Assembly: GCA_002423435.1 (NCBI GenBank)
Contig: DIWE01000036.1
Coordinates: forward strand, 263,684 to 327,683
Length of the DNA stretch: 64,000 nt
Origin: Clostridiales bacterium UBA6114
GTDB taxonomy: Bacteria; Bacillota; Clostridia; Oscillospirales; Butyricicoccaceae
Direction: 5' to 3'
The number at the start of each line of letters is the position of its first letter. Positions within the stretch are counted from its first letter, which is position 1. The notes beneath the pieces were generated by a model. The model did not search any database and was not told where the DNA came from. It was given only the letters and a program-made list of their open reading frames with translations. Shown here in pieces: positions 50,229 to 58,473 of this stretch. A program made the position numbers and the translations under genes.

Positions 50229-51416
50229 ATGCTTCTTCGGCTGCTGAATTTTTTAAGGGGAAACGTCCGGATCGAGATGAGAGGTGCCTGTATCGAGCGC
50301 CTTTTAAACATCTGCGCGTTCCACGGGATCGATTTCTGGGACCTGCGGAGGGTAGATACCGACATCCTCTACGCCACCGTGCGCATCGACGGCTTCCGCA
50401 AGCTGCGCAAATACGCAAGGCGTACGATGACAAGAGTCAGGATCAAAGGGAAAGCGGGCGTCCCCTTTCTGGTTTTCCGGTACCGATGGCGCTACGCGCT
50501 CTGGGGAGGGGCGCTTTTATCGGCCGCGGCCCTTTTTTTCCTGACCTCCTTTGTCTGGACGATCGAAATTGTCGGCTGCACGTACACGACGCCCGTACAG
50601 ATCCTCTCGGCCTTAAACGAGCTGGGGCTTAAAACGGGGGTGCGCAAAAGCGCGGTCGATCCGACGGATCTCAAAAACCAGATGCTCCTGAAAGTCGGGA
50701 AGCTTTCCTGGATCACAATAAACTTAAAGGGGACGCACGCCGAGATCGTCGTACGCGAGCGCGAGGAAACGCCGTATATGATCCCGCAGGATGAGCCGTG
50801 CGACATTGTCGCGGGCAAGACGGGCGTGATCCATAAAATGAACGTTATGGAGGGAAAAGCGCTCTTTACCCCGGGCCAGACGGTGTTAAAAGGGGAGGTC
50901 CTTGTGTCGGGGAGGATCGACAGCGAGACCGCGGGCCCCCGCTTTGTGCATTCCCTGGCCGAGGTGCAGGCAAGGACATGGTACTCGCTTTCGGGCACAG
51001 CGCCCGAAGCTTATTACAAAAAAACTTACACAGGCGCGAAAAAAAGCCGCAAAGCGTTGATATTTGGGGATAAACGGGTAAATTTATATTTAAACAGTAG
51101 TATTCCTTTTGCTTTTTGTGATAAAATGATTGAGAAAGAAAAGGTCATCATAAACGACAACATGCATCTGCCTGTTTCGGTTGTGACCGAGACCTATCTG
51201 GAATATACGCCGGTCAAAACGCGCTCCGTTTCGGGCGAGGTGAGCACCGCCATCAAGCGGTCGCTGGAGCGGCGGCTTTCGGAAACGATCCAGGGCGGAA
51301 CGGTGCGCTCTTCGAATTATACCTTTCAAAACGAGAAGGGCGCCGTCACGATGACGTTAAATGCCGAATGCCTGGAGGAAATCGCGCTTGAAAAGGAGCT
51401 TTCGGCTTACCCATAA
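50229..51416 (+). CDS. yqfD: Sporulation protein YqfD
   Basis: A 395-residue sporulation membrane protein. The N-terminal cytoplasmic part (about 1-85) begins MLLRLLNFLRGNVRIEMRG. One membrane helix follows near 92-112 (ALWGGALLSAAALFFLTSFV). The large outer domain includes the POTRA-like IEIVGCTYTTPVQILSALNELG and the later ITINLKGTHAEIVVREREE. The yqfC–yqfD–phoH order is the conserved sigma-E-type arrangement of spore-formers. Confidence 0.93.
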   Translation: MLLRLLNFLRGNVRIEMRGACIERLLNICAFHGIDFWDLRRVDTDILYATVRIDGFRKLRKYARRTMTRVRIKGKAGVPFLVFRYRWRYALWGGALLSAAALFFLTSFVWTIEIVGCTYTTPVQILSALNELGLKTGVRKSAVDPTDLKNQMLLKVGKLSWITINLKGTHAEIVVREREETPYMIPQDEPCDIVAGKTGVIHKMNVMEGKALFTPGQTVLKGEVLVSGRIDSETAGPRFVHSLAEVQARTWYSLSGTAPEAYYKKTYTGAKKSRKALIFGDKRVNLYLNSSIPFAFCDKMIEKEKVIINDNMHLPVSVVTETYLEYTPVKTRSVSGEVSTAIKRSLERRLSETIQGGTVRSSNYTFQNEKGAVTMTLNAECLEEIALEKELSAYP

Positions 51417-51437
51417 TAACGCAAGAGAAGGTGTAAA

Positions 51438-52430
51438 ATGCTTCAGCAGACAATCAGCGTCGAGAGGATGGAGCAGATCATCAATTTATTCGGCTCTTTT
51501 GATGAAAATATCAAGGTTCTGGAGCGGGAGTTCGACGTGACGGTTGTAAACCGCGACACGGAGCTTAAAGTATCCGGAGAGCCGGAAAACGTGATGAGGG
51601 CGACAAAGGCAGTCGAGGCGCTTCTGGTTCTATCCTCGAAGGGCGAGCCGATCAGCGTGCAGAACGTGCAGTATATCGTGTCGCTCGTAAACGAAGGACA
51701 GGAGGAAAAAGTAGGCGAGCTCGTACACGACATCGTGTGCATCACCGCGAAGGGAAAGCCGGTCAAGGCAAAGACGCTCGGGCAAAAACGCTATGTCGAG
51801 GCGATCGGCAACAACATCGTCACCCTGGGCATCGGGCCCGCCGGCACGGGAAAGACGTATCTTGCCGTTGCGTGCGCCGTTTCCGCCTTCCGCGATAAAA
51901 AGGTAAACCGGATTATTCTGACCCGCCCCGCAGTCGAAGCGGGGGAAAAGCTCGGCTTTTTGCCGGGAGACCTGCAGAACAAGGTAGACCCTTACCTCCG
52001 TCCGCTCTATGACGCGCTTTTCGATATGCTCGGCACCGAAAGCTACCAGCGCTATCTCGAACGCGGAAATATCGAAGTGGCGCCGCTGGCGTACATGCGC
52101 GGCCGGACGCTTGACGATTCGTTCATCATACTCGACGAGGCGCAGAACACGACGCCCGAGCAGATGAAAATGTTCCTGACGAGAATCGGGTTTAATTCGA
52201 AGGCGGTCGTGACGGGCGACGTGACCCAGATCGACCTGCCCGGCACGAAAAAAAGCGGGCTCAAGGAGGCGGCGAAGGTGCTGCGGGACGTCGACGGCAT
52301 TGCGCAGTGCTGGCTTACAGACCGCGACGTCGTCAGGCATGAGCTCGTGCAGAGGATCATCAAGGCGTATGAAACGTTTGGCAGCAATGGGAAAAACAGA
52401 AGATTCAAGCGGAGGGAACTGCCCAGATGA
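51438..52430 (+). CDS. PhoH family ATPase
   Basis: A 330-residue PhoH-like P-loop ATPase, likely involved in RNA metabolism alongside YbeY. A KH-like N-terminal region (about 10-75) precedes the ATPase domain. Walker A is GPAGTGKTYLAVA near residue 137, Walker B is SFIILDEAQNTTPEQMK near 230, and VVTGDVTQIDLP follows. Its stop overlaps the ybeY ATG (ATGA), a conserved pairing. Confidence 0.95.
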   Translation: MLQQTISVERMEQIINLFGSFDENIKVLEREFDVTVVNRDTELKVSGEPENVMRATKAVEALLVLSSKGEPISVQNVQYIVSLVNEGQEEKVGELVHDIVCITAKGKPVKAKTLGQKRYVEAIGNNIVTLGIGPAGTGKTYLAVACAVSAFRDKKVNRIILTRPAVEAGEKLGFLPGDLQNKVDPYLRPLYDALFDMLGTESYQRYLERGNIEVAPLAYMRGRTLDDSFIILDEAQNTTPEQMKMFLTRIGFNSKAVVTGDVTQIDLPGTKKSGLKEAAKVLRDVDGIAQCWLTDRDVVRHELVQRIIKAYETFGSNGKNRRFKRRELPR

Positions 52431-52921
52431 AGGCAAAGGTTCGTTTTTGCCGGCTGAGGCGGGGCCTTCAGGCGGACAAACAATCGGAAAAGGTAATCAA
52501 AGACTGTATCCGAAGGACGCTTTTGGAGGAGGGCTTCCCTTATGACGCCGAGGTTTCGGTGTCTTTAACGGACGGCGAAGGAATCCGAAAGCTGAACAGG
52601 GATCACCGCGGGATCGATAAGCCGACCGACGTGCTCTCCTTTCCGATGTTCGAATTTATAAACGGAAAGCCGCTTGAGGACCTGGAATCCGTTTTTGAGA
52701 CGGAAGGGTCGGTCCTGCTCGGCGACATCGTTTTGTCGGTCGAGCACGCAAGGGCGCAGGCGCTGGAATACGGGCACGGCCTTGCGCGCGAATTCGGCTT
52801 TTTGACGGTGCACTCGGTGCTTCATCTTCTGGGGTACGACCATGAGCGCTCGGAGGAAGACACCGGCTTGATGCGCGCACACGAAGAACGCATATTGAAT
52901 ACACTCGGGCTTTCGAGGTGA
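52427..52921 (+). CDS. ybeY: Endoribonuclease YbeY
   Basis: A single-strand endoribonuclease for 16S rRNA maturation and ribosome quality control. It has 164 residues. The zinc-binding HSVLHLLGYDHE motif (near 125-136) has the three histidines, and IDKPTDVLSFPMFE near 65 is the other family block. It overlaps the phoH stop and is followed four bases later by dgkA. Confidence 0.95.
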   Translation: MKAKVRFCRLRRGLQADKQSEKVIKDCIRRTLLEEGFPYDAEVSVSLTDGEGIRKLNRDHRGIDKPTDVLSFPMFEFINGKPLEDLESVFETEGSVLLGDIVLSVEHARAQALEYGHGLAREFGFLTVHSVLHLLGYDHERSEEDTGLMRAHEERILNTLGLSR

Positions 52922-52925
52922 TTTT

Positions 52926-53384
52926 GTGGGCAGCAACATCAGAAAACTCAGGCAGAGCTTCCATTTTGCCGCGCGCGGGGTCGTCCTGTGCCTGAAAAAC
53001 GAGCGCAATTTCAGGATTCATCTGTGCGCGGCGCTGTATGCGTCGGCACTGGCCGCAATCGCCGGGTTTGAGGCTTATCAGTATGCCATTCTGTTTCTTT
53101 GTTTTGCCTCCGTGATGTCGACGGAGCTATTAAATACGGCGATCGAACGGACCTGCGATCTGATCGGCGCCGAGTACAGCACCCGGATCAAGGCGATCAA
53201 GGATATATCGGCGGGCGCCGTTTTGATTGCGGCCTTCTTCGCGTTTCTTACGGGAGCAGCGCTGTTTTTGCGTAGAGAGGCGATCGACGCGTTTCTCGCG
53301 TTTTCCGTGCGTCCGGCGGTGCTCATTTTTGTCGCCTCCGTTCCGGTCGCAGTGTTTTTTATCATCGGTAAAGGGAAGAGATAA
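52926..53384 (+). CDS. dgkA: Diacylglycerol/undecaprenol kinase family protein
   Basis: A 152-residue membrane kinase of the DgkA family, phosphorylating undecaprenol in Gram-positives. The GTG start has GAGGTGA upstream. Three helices are seen, with the catalytic MSTELLNTAIERTCDLIG segment near residue 65 and the preceding ARGVVLCLKNERNFRIH near 20. A fourth hydrophobic segment extends the C-terminus (about 128-148). era starts at the very next base. Confidence 0.92.
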   Translation: MGSNIRKLRQSFHFAARGVVLCLKNERNFRIHLCAALYASALAAIAGFEAYQYAILFLCFASVMSTELLNTAIERTCDLIGAEYSTRIKAIKDISAGAVLIAAFFAFLTGAALFLRREAIDAFLAFSVRPAVLIFVASVPVAVFFIIGKGKR

Positions 53385-54281
53385 ATGAAAATAGAAAAAA
53401 CCGTGATGGCGTCGGTCGTCGGGCGTCCGAACGTCGGAAAATCAACCCTCTTAAACGCGCTTGTCGGAGAAAAGGTCGCGATCGTGTCCAGTAAGCCCCA
53501 GACGACCAGAACGAGGATCACGGGCGTCGTAAACCGGGGCCCGTGCCAGTTTGTGCTCCTGGACACGCCCGGGCTGCACAGGGCGAAGAGCCTGCTCGGT
53601 GAGTATATGGTGAGGATCGTCAAAAGCACCGTGTCCCAGGTCGACCTCTCGGTCATGGTCGTCGAGCCCGCGCCCCGGATCGACGGCGCGGAGGAGGCGC
53701 TGATCAAAACCCTCCGGGAAAACGGCATGCCGGCGATCCTCGTCGTCAACAAGATCGACACGGTCAAAAAGGAAGCGCTTTTTTCAGTGATCGCGATGTA
53801 TACGGGCGCCTATCCGTTCTCCGCCGTCGTCCCCGTTTCTGCAAAAACGGGGGACGGGCTCTCGATTCTTCTCGATGAAATCGAGAAGTTTGCGATGCCG
53901 GGGCCGCAGCTTTTTCCCGAGGGCATGGTTTCCGACCAGCCGGAGCGGATGCTCCTTTCGGAGATCATACGGGAAAAACTGTTAAGGCTCTTGGAGCAGG
54001 AGGTGCCGCACGGCACGGCGGTGGAAATCACGCGTTTCTCTACGCGCGAAAACGGAATGATCGATGTCGGCGCTACCATTTTTTGCGAACGGGAAAGCCA
54101 TAAGGGAATCATCATCGGCGAAAAAGGAAAAATGCTGAAAAAAGCGGGCGAGCTCTCCCGAACCGACATGGAGCGGATTTTCGGCGCGAAGGTGTTTCTG
54201 GAGCTCTGGGTCAAGGTCAAGGAGGGCTGGAAAAACGACGCTTCGATGATGAGAAATTTTGGCTACGATGACAAATCGTGA
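53385..54281 (+). CDS. era: GTPase Era
   Basis: A ribosome-assembly GTPase binding the 3' end of 16S rRNA. It has 298 residues. G1 is GRPNVGKSTLLNAL near 15, the switch region QTTRTRITGV near 40, G3 DTPGLHRAKSLLGEYM near 62 and G4 NKID near 125. The C-terminal KH domain (about 200-298) has IFCERESHKGIIIGEKGKML. It is the normal length for the family. Confidence 0.96.
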   Translation: MKIEKTVMASVVGRPNVGKSTLLNALVGEKVAIVSSKPQTTRTRITGVVNRGPCQFVLLDTPGLHRAKSLLGEYMVRIVKSTVSQVDLSVMVVEPAPRIDGAEEALIKTLRENGMPAILVVNKIDTVKKEALFSVIAMYTGAYPFSAVVPVSAKTGDGLSILLDEIEKFAMPGPQLFPEGMVSDQPERMLLSEIIREKLLRLLEQEVPHGTAVEITRFSTRENGMIDVGATIFCERESHKGIIIGEKGKMLKKAGELSRTDMERIFGAKVFLELWVKVKEGWKNDASMMRNFGYDDKS

Positions 54282-54363
54282 ACGGTTTAGTTCGATTTGG
54301 CCGGCATAGGAAGGGGAAAACGCGTGCATGCTTTTCATATAATGCGATCGAGAGGTGCACGGT

Positions 54364-54498
54364 ATGAACCGAAATAAGAATCCCGCATGGAAGCTTTTTA
54401 TGAAAACGGGACTTCCCGAGGCATATACGGCGTATTCCATGATGAACGAATCTTTTGAAGGCAAGGAAGATAAAATAAACAAAAGGCGCGCAAAATAA
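54364..54498 (+). CDS. yqzL: YqzL family small protein
   Basis: A 44-residue protein, MNRNKNPAWKLFMKTGLPEA..., ending RRAK. The core W-K-L-F-x-x-T-G-x-x-E/D-A-Y segment is the YqzL family signature, and position between era and recO is the same as in Bacillus. GAGGTGCACGGT lies upstream. Its final codons fall inside the direct repeat that bounds the palindromic element downstream; the second repeat copy would encode the same last four residues followed by TGA. Confidence 0.8.
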   Translation: MNRNKNPAWKLFMKTGLPEAYTAYSMMNESFEGKEDKINKRRAK

Positions 54499-54679
54499 AT
54501 GCCTCAGAGTGACCGGCAGGCCGCCGAAAATCGCGCAAGACAAGGCGGCAAGCCTGCAAATGAGGGAGCATACTCCCTGTATGTGACCGAAATTTGCAGG
54601 CGAAGCCAACGCAGTAAGCAAAATCGCGGCGCAATTTTGCGGTTGCGCGACTTTATCGGCGGCCTGAGGCGCGCAAAAT
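54484..54679. mobile_element. Palindromic element flanked by 13 bp direct repeats
   Basis: AGGCGCGCAAAAT occurs at 54484-54496 and 54667-54679. Between them lie nested inverted repeats: CAGGCCGCCGA / TCGGCGGCCTG (54517-54527, 54656-54666), TCGCGCAA / TTGCGCGA (54531-54538, 54643-54650) and GCCTGCAAAT / ATTTGCAGGC (54552-54561, 54592-54601). A side hairpin GCAAAAT/ATTTTGC lies at 54618-54640. It could be a mobile element with a target duplication or a structured RNA in the yqzL–recO gap. Confidence 0.6.
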
Positions 54680-54752
54680 GAGCGCCTTTACATAAAAGGA
54701 TCGCGGACAGGCGGCATGGGTTTGACCCCCCTCGCCTTAAGCTGGTGACAGA

Positions 54753-55496
54753 ATGCATTTTACCGACGACGGCATCGTCATCAAACATATGAATATCAAG
54801 GAGTCGGACAAGTACCTTGTCATTCTGACCGCAAAGTACGGGAAATGCAGGGTGCTGGCCCCCGGCGCGCGCGGAAAAGCGTCGCGCCTGCTCGCGGCCT
54901 CCCAGCTTTTTTCCTATGGAAGCTTTACTTTTTTTGAGGGGCGGGGCTACTTAAAGCTCGACTCGGCGGAGCCGAAGGAGCAGTTTTTCGGGCTGTCGGA
55001 GGAGCTTACGGCGCTGTCGCTCGCCTCTTACTTTATGGAGCTTCTCGATATGGTCGGTGACAGCGACGCGCCCGCAAACGATCTTTTGCGGCTCGCGCTG
55101 AACTCCCTTTACGCCCTTTCGAAGCTGAAGCTGCCCGAGAACATCGTAAAGCCTGCGTTTGAGCTTAAGCTGATGGCGCTTTCCGGCTTCGAACCGCTGA
55201 TCGGGCGCTGCGGCGTCTGCGGCAAAGACGCGCAGGACCCGCTCTTAAACCTGCAAAACGGCGTTTTGCACTGTGCCTCATGCCGGGACAAAATCGACGG
55301 CGGGGTCAGCCTGCCCGTCGCGGAGGGGACGCTTGCGGCAATGCGCCATGTTCTGTCCTCGGACGTAAAACGGATTTTTTCTTTTTCCTTAAAACAGGAA
55401 GCGCTCGAGCAGTTCTACAGAGTCTGCGAGGCGTATGCGCTCGCTCAGCTTGGACACGACCTTCCGACGCTTGCGTTTTACAACAAGCTGCTATAA
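54753..55496 (+). CDS. recO: DNA repair protein RecO
   Basis: A recombination mediator loading RecA via RecF/RecR. It has 247 residues. The N-terminal OB fold begins FTDDGIVIKHMNIKESDKYL, with LAPGARGKASRLLAASQLF near 32. The C-terminal helical part contains the four-cysteine zinc site in GRCGVCGKDAQD ... LHCASCRDK near 150-178. The ATG at 54753 matches the family start, with GCTGGTGAC upstream. Confidence 0.93.
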   Translation: MHFTDDGIVIKHMNIKESDKYLVILTAKYGKCRVLAPGARGKASRLLAASQLFSYGSFTFFEGRGYLKLDSAEPKEQFFGLSEELTALSLASYFMELLDMVGDSDAPANDLLRLALNSLYALSKLKLPENIVKPAFELKLMALSGFEPLIGRCGVCGKDAQDPLLNLQNGVLHCASCRDKIDGGVSLPVAEGTLAAMRHVLSSDVKRIFSFSLKQEALEQFYRVCEAYALAQLGHDLPTLAFYNKLL

Positions 55497-55591
55497 AACC
55501 TGTTCCCACAAACGATCGCGCCCGTCTTTCCGCTGATTTTGCGGACGCGCGCGGAAAATTTTAATATGATAGCTTTGGGTGAACCTTCACA

Positions 55592-57964
55592 ATGAATTTA
55601 TTATCCGAAAAATCAATCAAGATACTGGAGCTTCCCTCGGTTCTTTCGCTCCTTTCGGCCGAGGCGTCGAGCGACGAGGCCAAGAAAAACGCATCGGAGC
55701 TCTCGCCCTCTTCCGAGATCGACGTGATCCGCCGCCGCCTTCTGGAATGCAGCGACGCGAAAGCGCTGATCGGGCGCTACGGCAGCCCCTCCTTCTCCAA
55801 TGTAAAAAACATGCAAAATGCGGTCTACCGCGCGACGATGGGCGGGGTGCTGAACATGCGCGAGCTCCTCGACATCGCGGCGCTTTTGAACACGGCGGAC
55901 GCGGTGTCGCGGTACGCGTCGGAAAAGGAGGAAAGCACGTCCTTAGACCCGCTGTTTTCGGCGCTTTCCGGCAATCGGCATCTGTCCGACCGGATATTGT
56001 CCGCAATCTTAAGCGAGGAGGAGATGGCGGACAAGGCGAGCGCCGAGCTTTCCGACATAAGGCGGCAGATACGGCTCGCGAACGCCAAAATCCGCGACAC
56101 GCTGAACAAAATCATCAGCTCGCCGAATTACCAGAAGCTTTTGCAGGACGCGATCATCACGATGCGCGGCGAGCGCTATGTCGTGCCGGTCAAGGCGGAG
56201 TACAGGGCCGCCTTCCAGGGGCTGGTGCACGACGTATCCTCTTCGGGCGCGACGATTTTTATCGAGCCGCTGCCGGTCGTCGAGCTCAATAACAAGCTCC
56301 GGCTTCTTGCCGCGGAGGAAAAGAAGGAGATCGAGTGGATCCTCGGGCTGTTGTCGGGGGAGGTCGCGGAAAACGCGGACGGCATTACGGAAAACTACCG
56401 CGCGCTTTGCACCCTCGACCTGATCTTCGCGAAGGCGTCGCTCTCCTATAAAATGAAGGCTAGCGAGCCCGCCGTCACAGAGGGCGGGGCCACGGTTTTC
56501 CGAAACGCGCGGCACCCGCTGCTCGACCGGAAAACGGCCGTGCCGATCGACATCCGTTTAGGCGGCGATTTCGACACGCTGATTATCACGGGCCCGAACA
56601 CCGGCGGCAAAACGGTCAGCTTGAAAACGCTCGGGCTTTTGACTCTGATGGTGCAGTGCGGGCTGCACATCCCGGTCGACGACCGCTCAAGCGTCGCGGT
56701 TTTTCATAACGTGTTTGCAGACATCGGCGACGAGCAGTCGATCGAACAGTCGCTTTCCACCTTTTCGTCGCATATGAAAAATATCGTCGCGATCCTTGCC
56801 CAGGCCGACCGGCATTCCCTGGTGCTTTTGGACGAGCTCGGCGCGGGGACCGACCCCGTCGAGGGCGCGGCGCTTGCCATTTCGGTCATCGAGCACCTGC
56901 GGCAAAAGGGCGCGAAAATCGCGGCGACGACCCACTATTCGGAGCTTAAAAGCTTTGCGCTGACAACGAAGGGCGCGTCGAACGCCTCCTGCGAGTTCGA
57001 CGTCGAGACGCTCCGCCCCACCTATCGGCTCATGATCGGGGTGCCGGGCAAATCGAACGCGTTTGCGATATCGAGACGCCTGGGGCTGCCGGAGGATATC
57101 GTCAGGCGCGCGGAAGAGCATGTCGGGACCGAAAGCTCGAAATTTGAGGAGGTGCTTGACCGCCTGGAGTCTGAGCGCAGGCAGATGGAAAAGAGCCGCG
57201 CGAGCGCCGAGGAGCTGCAAAAGAGCGCCGAGGAGCTGCGCTCGGAGGAGAAAAAAAGGCTGAGTGACGCCGAAAAGGAAGCCGAAGCGCTGATCGAGGG
57301 CGCAAAGCGGCGCGCGCAGGAGCTGGTCGGCGAGGCGAAAAGCGCCGCCGAAGAGGCGTTTACCGAGCTTTCGGAACTGCGGAAAAAGCGGGACGCGGGC
57401 GGTGTGAGCGACAACTTAAGCGAGGCGCGCGCATTGCTCCGCGGCAAGCTCAACGCGGCGGAGAAAAAGGCGTGGGGAGCAACAAAGCGCGTCAAAGCGC
57501 CGCCGCCGAGCCGGCCGTTGAGGCCGGGGGATCTGGTTGAGCTGATCCATTACGGAAGTCGCGCGACGGTGATATCGGAGCCGGACGAGAGCGGCAACAT
57601 GGCGCTTCAGGCGGGCATCCTGAAAATCAGCGCCAACGTGTCGGAGGTGCGCCTTTTGGAAGGCGAGGCGCCAAGAAAGCCGGAGCTTTCCGCGAAAGTC
57701 AGCCGGGACGGGAAAACGGCCGAGGTGCATACCGAGCTCGACCTGCGCGGGAAATCGTCCGACGAGGCGCTTTTGGAGCTCGACCGGTTTATCGACGGCG
57801 CGATTATGACGGGGCTGCACACGGTCACGGTCATCCACGGGAAGGGCACGGGCGTTTTGAGAGCCGCGGTGCACGAGCATCTGAAAAAGACCCGGCAGAT
57901 AAAGAGCTTCCGGCTCGGGAAATACGGCGAGGGCGAGAACGGCGTTACAATTGTCGAGATTTAA
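55592..57964 (+). CDS. mutS2: Endonuclease MutS2
   Basis: A 790-residue MutS-family ATPase that splits collided ribosomes and affects recombination. A core and lever region (about 1-320) precedes the ATPase: Walker A GPNTGGKTVSLKTLG near 332, Walker B HSLVLLDELGAGTDPVEG near 410, then THYSELKSFAL. A long charged coiled-coil follows (about 510-640). The C-terminal Smr nuclease domain has LDLRGKSSDEALLELDRF near 715 and VTVIHGKGTGVLRAAVHEHL near 750. It is the normal full length. Confidence 0.95.
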   Translation: MNLLSEKSIKILELPSVLSLLSAEASSDEAKKNASELSPSSEIDVIRRRLLECSDAKALIGRYGSPSFSNVKNMQNAVYRATMGGVLNMRELLDIAALLNTADAVSRYASEKEESTSLDPLFSALSGNRHLSDRILSAILSEEEMADKASAELSDIRRQIRLANAKIRDTLNKIISSPNYQKLLQDAIITMRGERYVVPVKAEYRAAFQGLVHDVSSSGATIFIEPLPVVELNNKLRLLAAEEKKEIEWILGLLSGEVAENADGITENYRALCTLDLIFAKASLSYKMKASEPAVTEGGATVFRNARHPLLDRKTAVPIDIRLGGDFDTLIITGPNTGGKTVSLKTLGLLTLMVQCGLHIPVDDRSSVAVFHNVFADIGDEQSIEQSLSTFSSHMKNIVAILAQADRHSLVLLDELGAGTDPVEGAALAISVIEHLRQKGAKIAATTHYSELKSFALTTKGASNASCEFDVETLRPTYRLMIGVPGKSNAFAISRRLGLPEDIVRRAEEHVGTESSKFEEVLDRLESERRQMEKSRASAEELQKSAEELRSEEKKRLSDAEKEAEALIEGAKRRAQELVGEAKSAAEEAFTELSELRKKRDAGGVSDNLSEARALLRGKLNAAEKKAWGATKRVKAPPPSRPLRPGDLVELIHYGSRATVISEPDESGNMALQAGILKISANVSEVRLLEGEAPRKPELSAKVSRDGKTAEVHTELDLRGKSSDEALLELDRFIDGAIMTGLHTVTVIHGKGTGVLRAAVHEHLKKTRQIKSFRLGKYGEGENGVTIVEI

Positions 57965-57988
57965 CAACAGATGAAACGATTTTTTTTC

Positions 57989-58017
57989 TTGATTATCAGT
58001 GCATTAGGGAATATAAT
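57989..58017 (+). promoter_or_regulatory. Sigma-A promoter of the HPr-like gene
   Basis: TTGATT (57989-57994), a 17-base spacer, then TATAAT (58012-58017), about 110 bases before the ATG. Confidence 0.75.
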
Positions 58018-58125
58018 TAGAGATACTGTTCGAAGGCTTATGATTGGATGCCCAGAATGGGGTTATAGAGGGGAACCGGTTTTTGTTGTTCTAACCTAAC
58101 AATGAATGCATAGGAGCGGTGTTTT

Positions 58126-58389
58126 ATGTACTCGAAAGAAATACAGGTTCAAAACCAGGTTGGACTGTATGCGCGTCCCGCAACATTTTTTATTCAGAAG
58201 GCAAACGAATTTAAGAGTACGATATTGGTTGAAAAGGAAGAGCGCAGGGTAAACGCGAAAAGCCTGCTCGGAGTGCTTTCCCTTGGGATTACAAAGGGAA
58301 CGGTTGTCAGTATCATCGCAGACGGCCCCGACGAGGTGGAGGCGGTCAGTGCGCTTATGGATCTGATTGCTTCCAATTTCAGCGAATGA
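58126..58389 (+). CDS. HPr-family protein with Tyr15 (Crh-like)
   Basis: An 87-residue HPr-fold protein. The active-site motif normally reads GLHARPA with His15 receiving phosphate from PEP via enzyme I. Here residues 13-19 are GLYARPA, and the TAT codon at 58168-58170 is unambiguous. Ser46, the HPr-kinase site, is kept (NAKSLLGVLSLG). The protein should not act in sugar phosphotransfer and, like Bacillus Crh (Gln15), could be a Ser46-phosphorylated co-regulator for carbon control. GGAGCGG precedes the ATG. It has its own promoter and terminator ahead of uvrC. Confidence 0.9.
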   Translation: MYSKEIQVQNQVGLYARPATFFIQKANEFKSTILVEKEERRVNAKSLLGVLSLGITKGTVVSIIADGPDEVEAVSALMDLIASNFSE

Positions 58390-58419
58390 ATAACGCTGCA
58401 CAATAGATATTTACAGAAG

Positions 58420-58446
58420 AAGCGCCGTTTTTAAGCGGCGCTTTCA
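58420..58446 (+). terminator. Rho-independent terminator of the HPr-like gene
   Basis: AGCGCCG-TTTTTAAG-CGGCGCT followed by TTC, close to the uvrC start. Confidence 0.75.
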
Positions 58447-58473
58447 TTCACTTTGGAAAGGGTATTTACAGCG

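Noticed and set aside
54499..54681. Possible 60-residue ORF in the yqzL–recO gap
   Set aside because: It lies wholly within the palindromic element, has a strange composition and lacks a ribosome site.
55579..56292. 237-codon + strand frame overlapping the start of mutS2
   Set aside because: Arg/Gly-rich shadow in another frame; the MutS2 frame has full-length family motifs.
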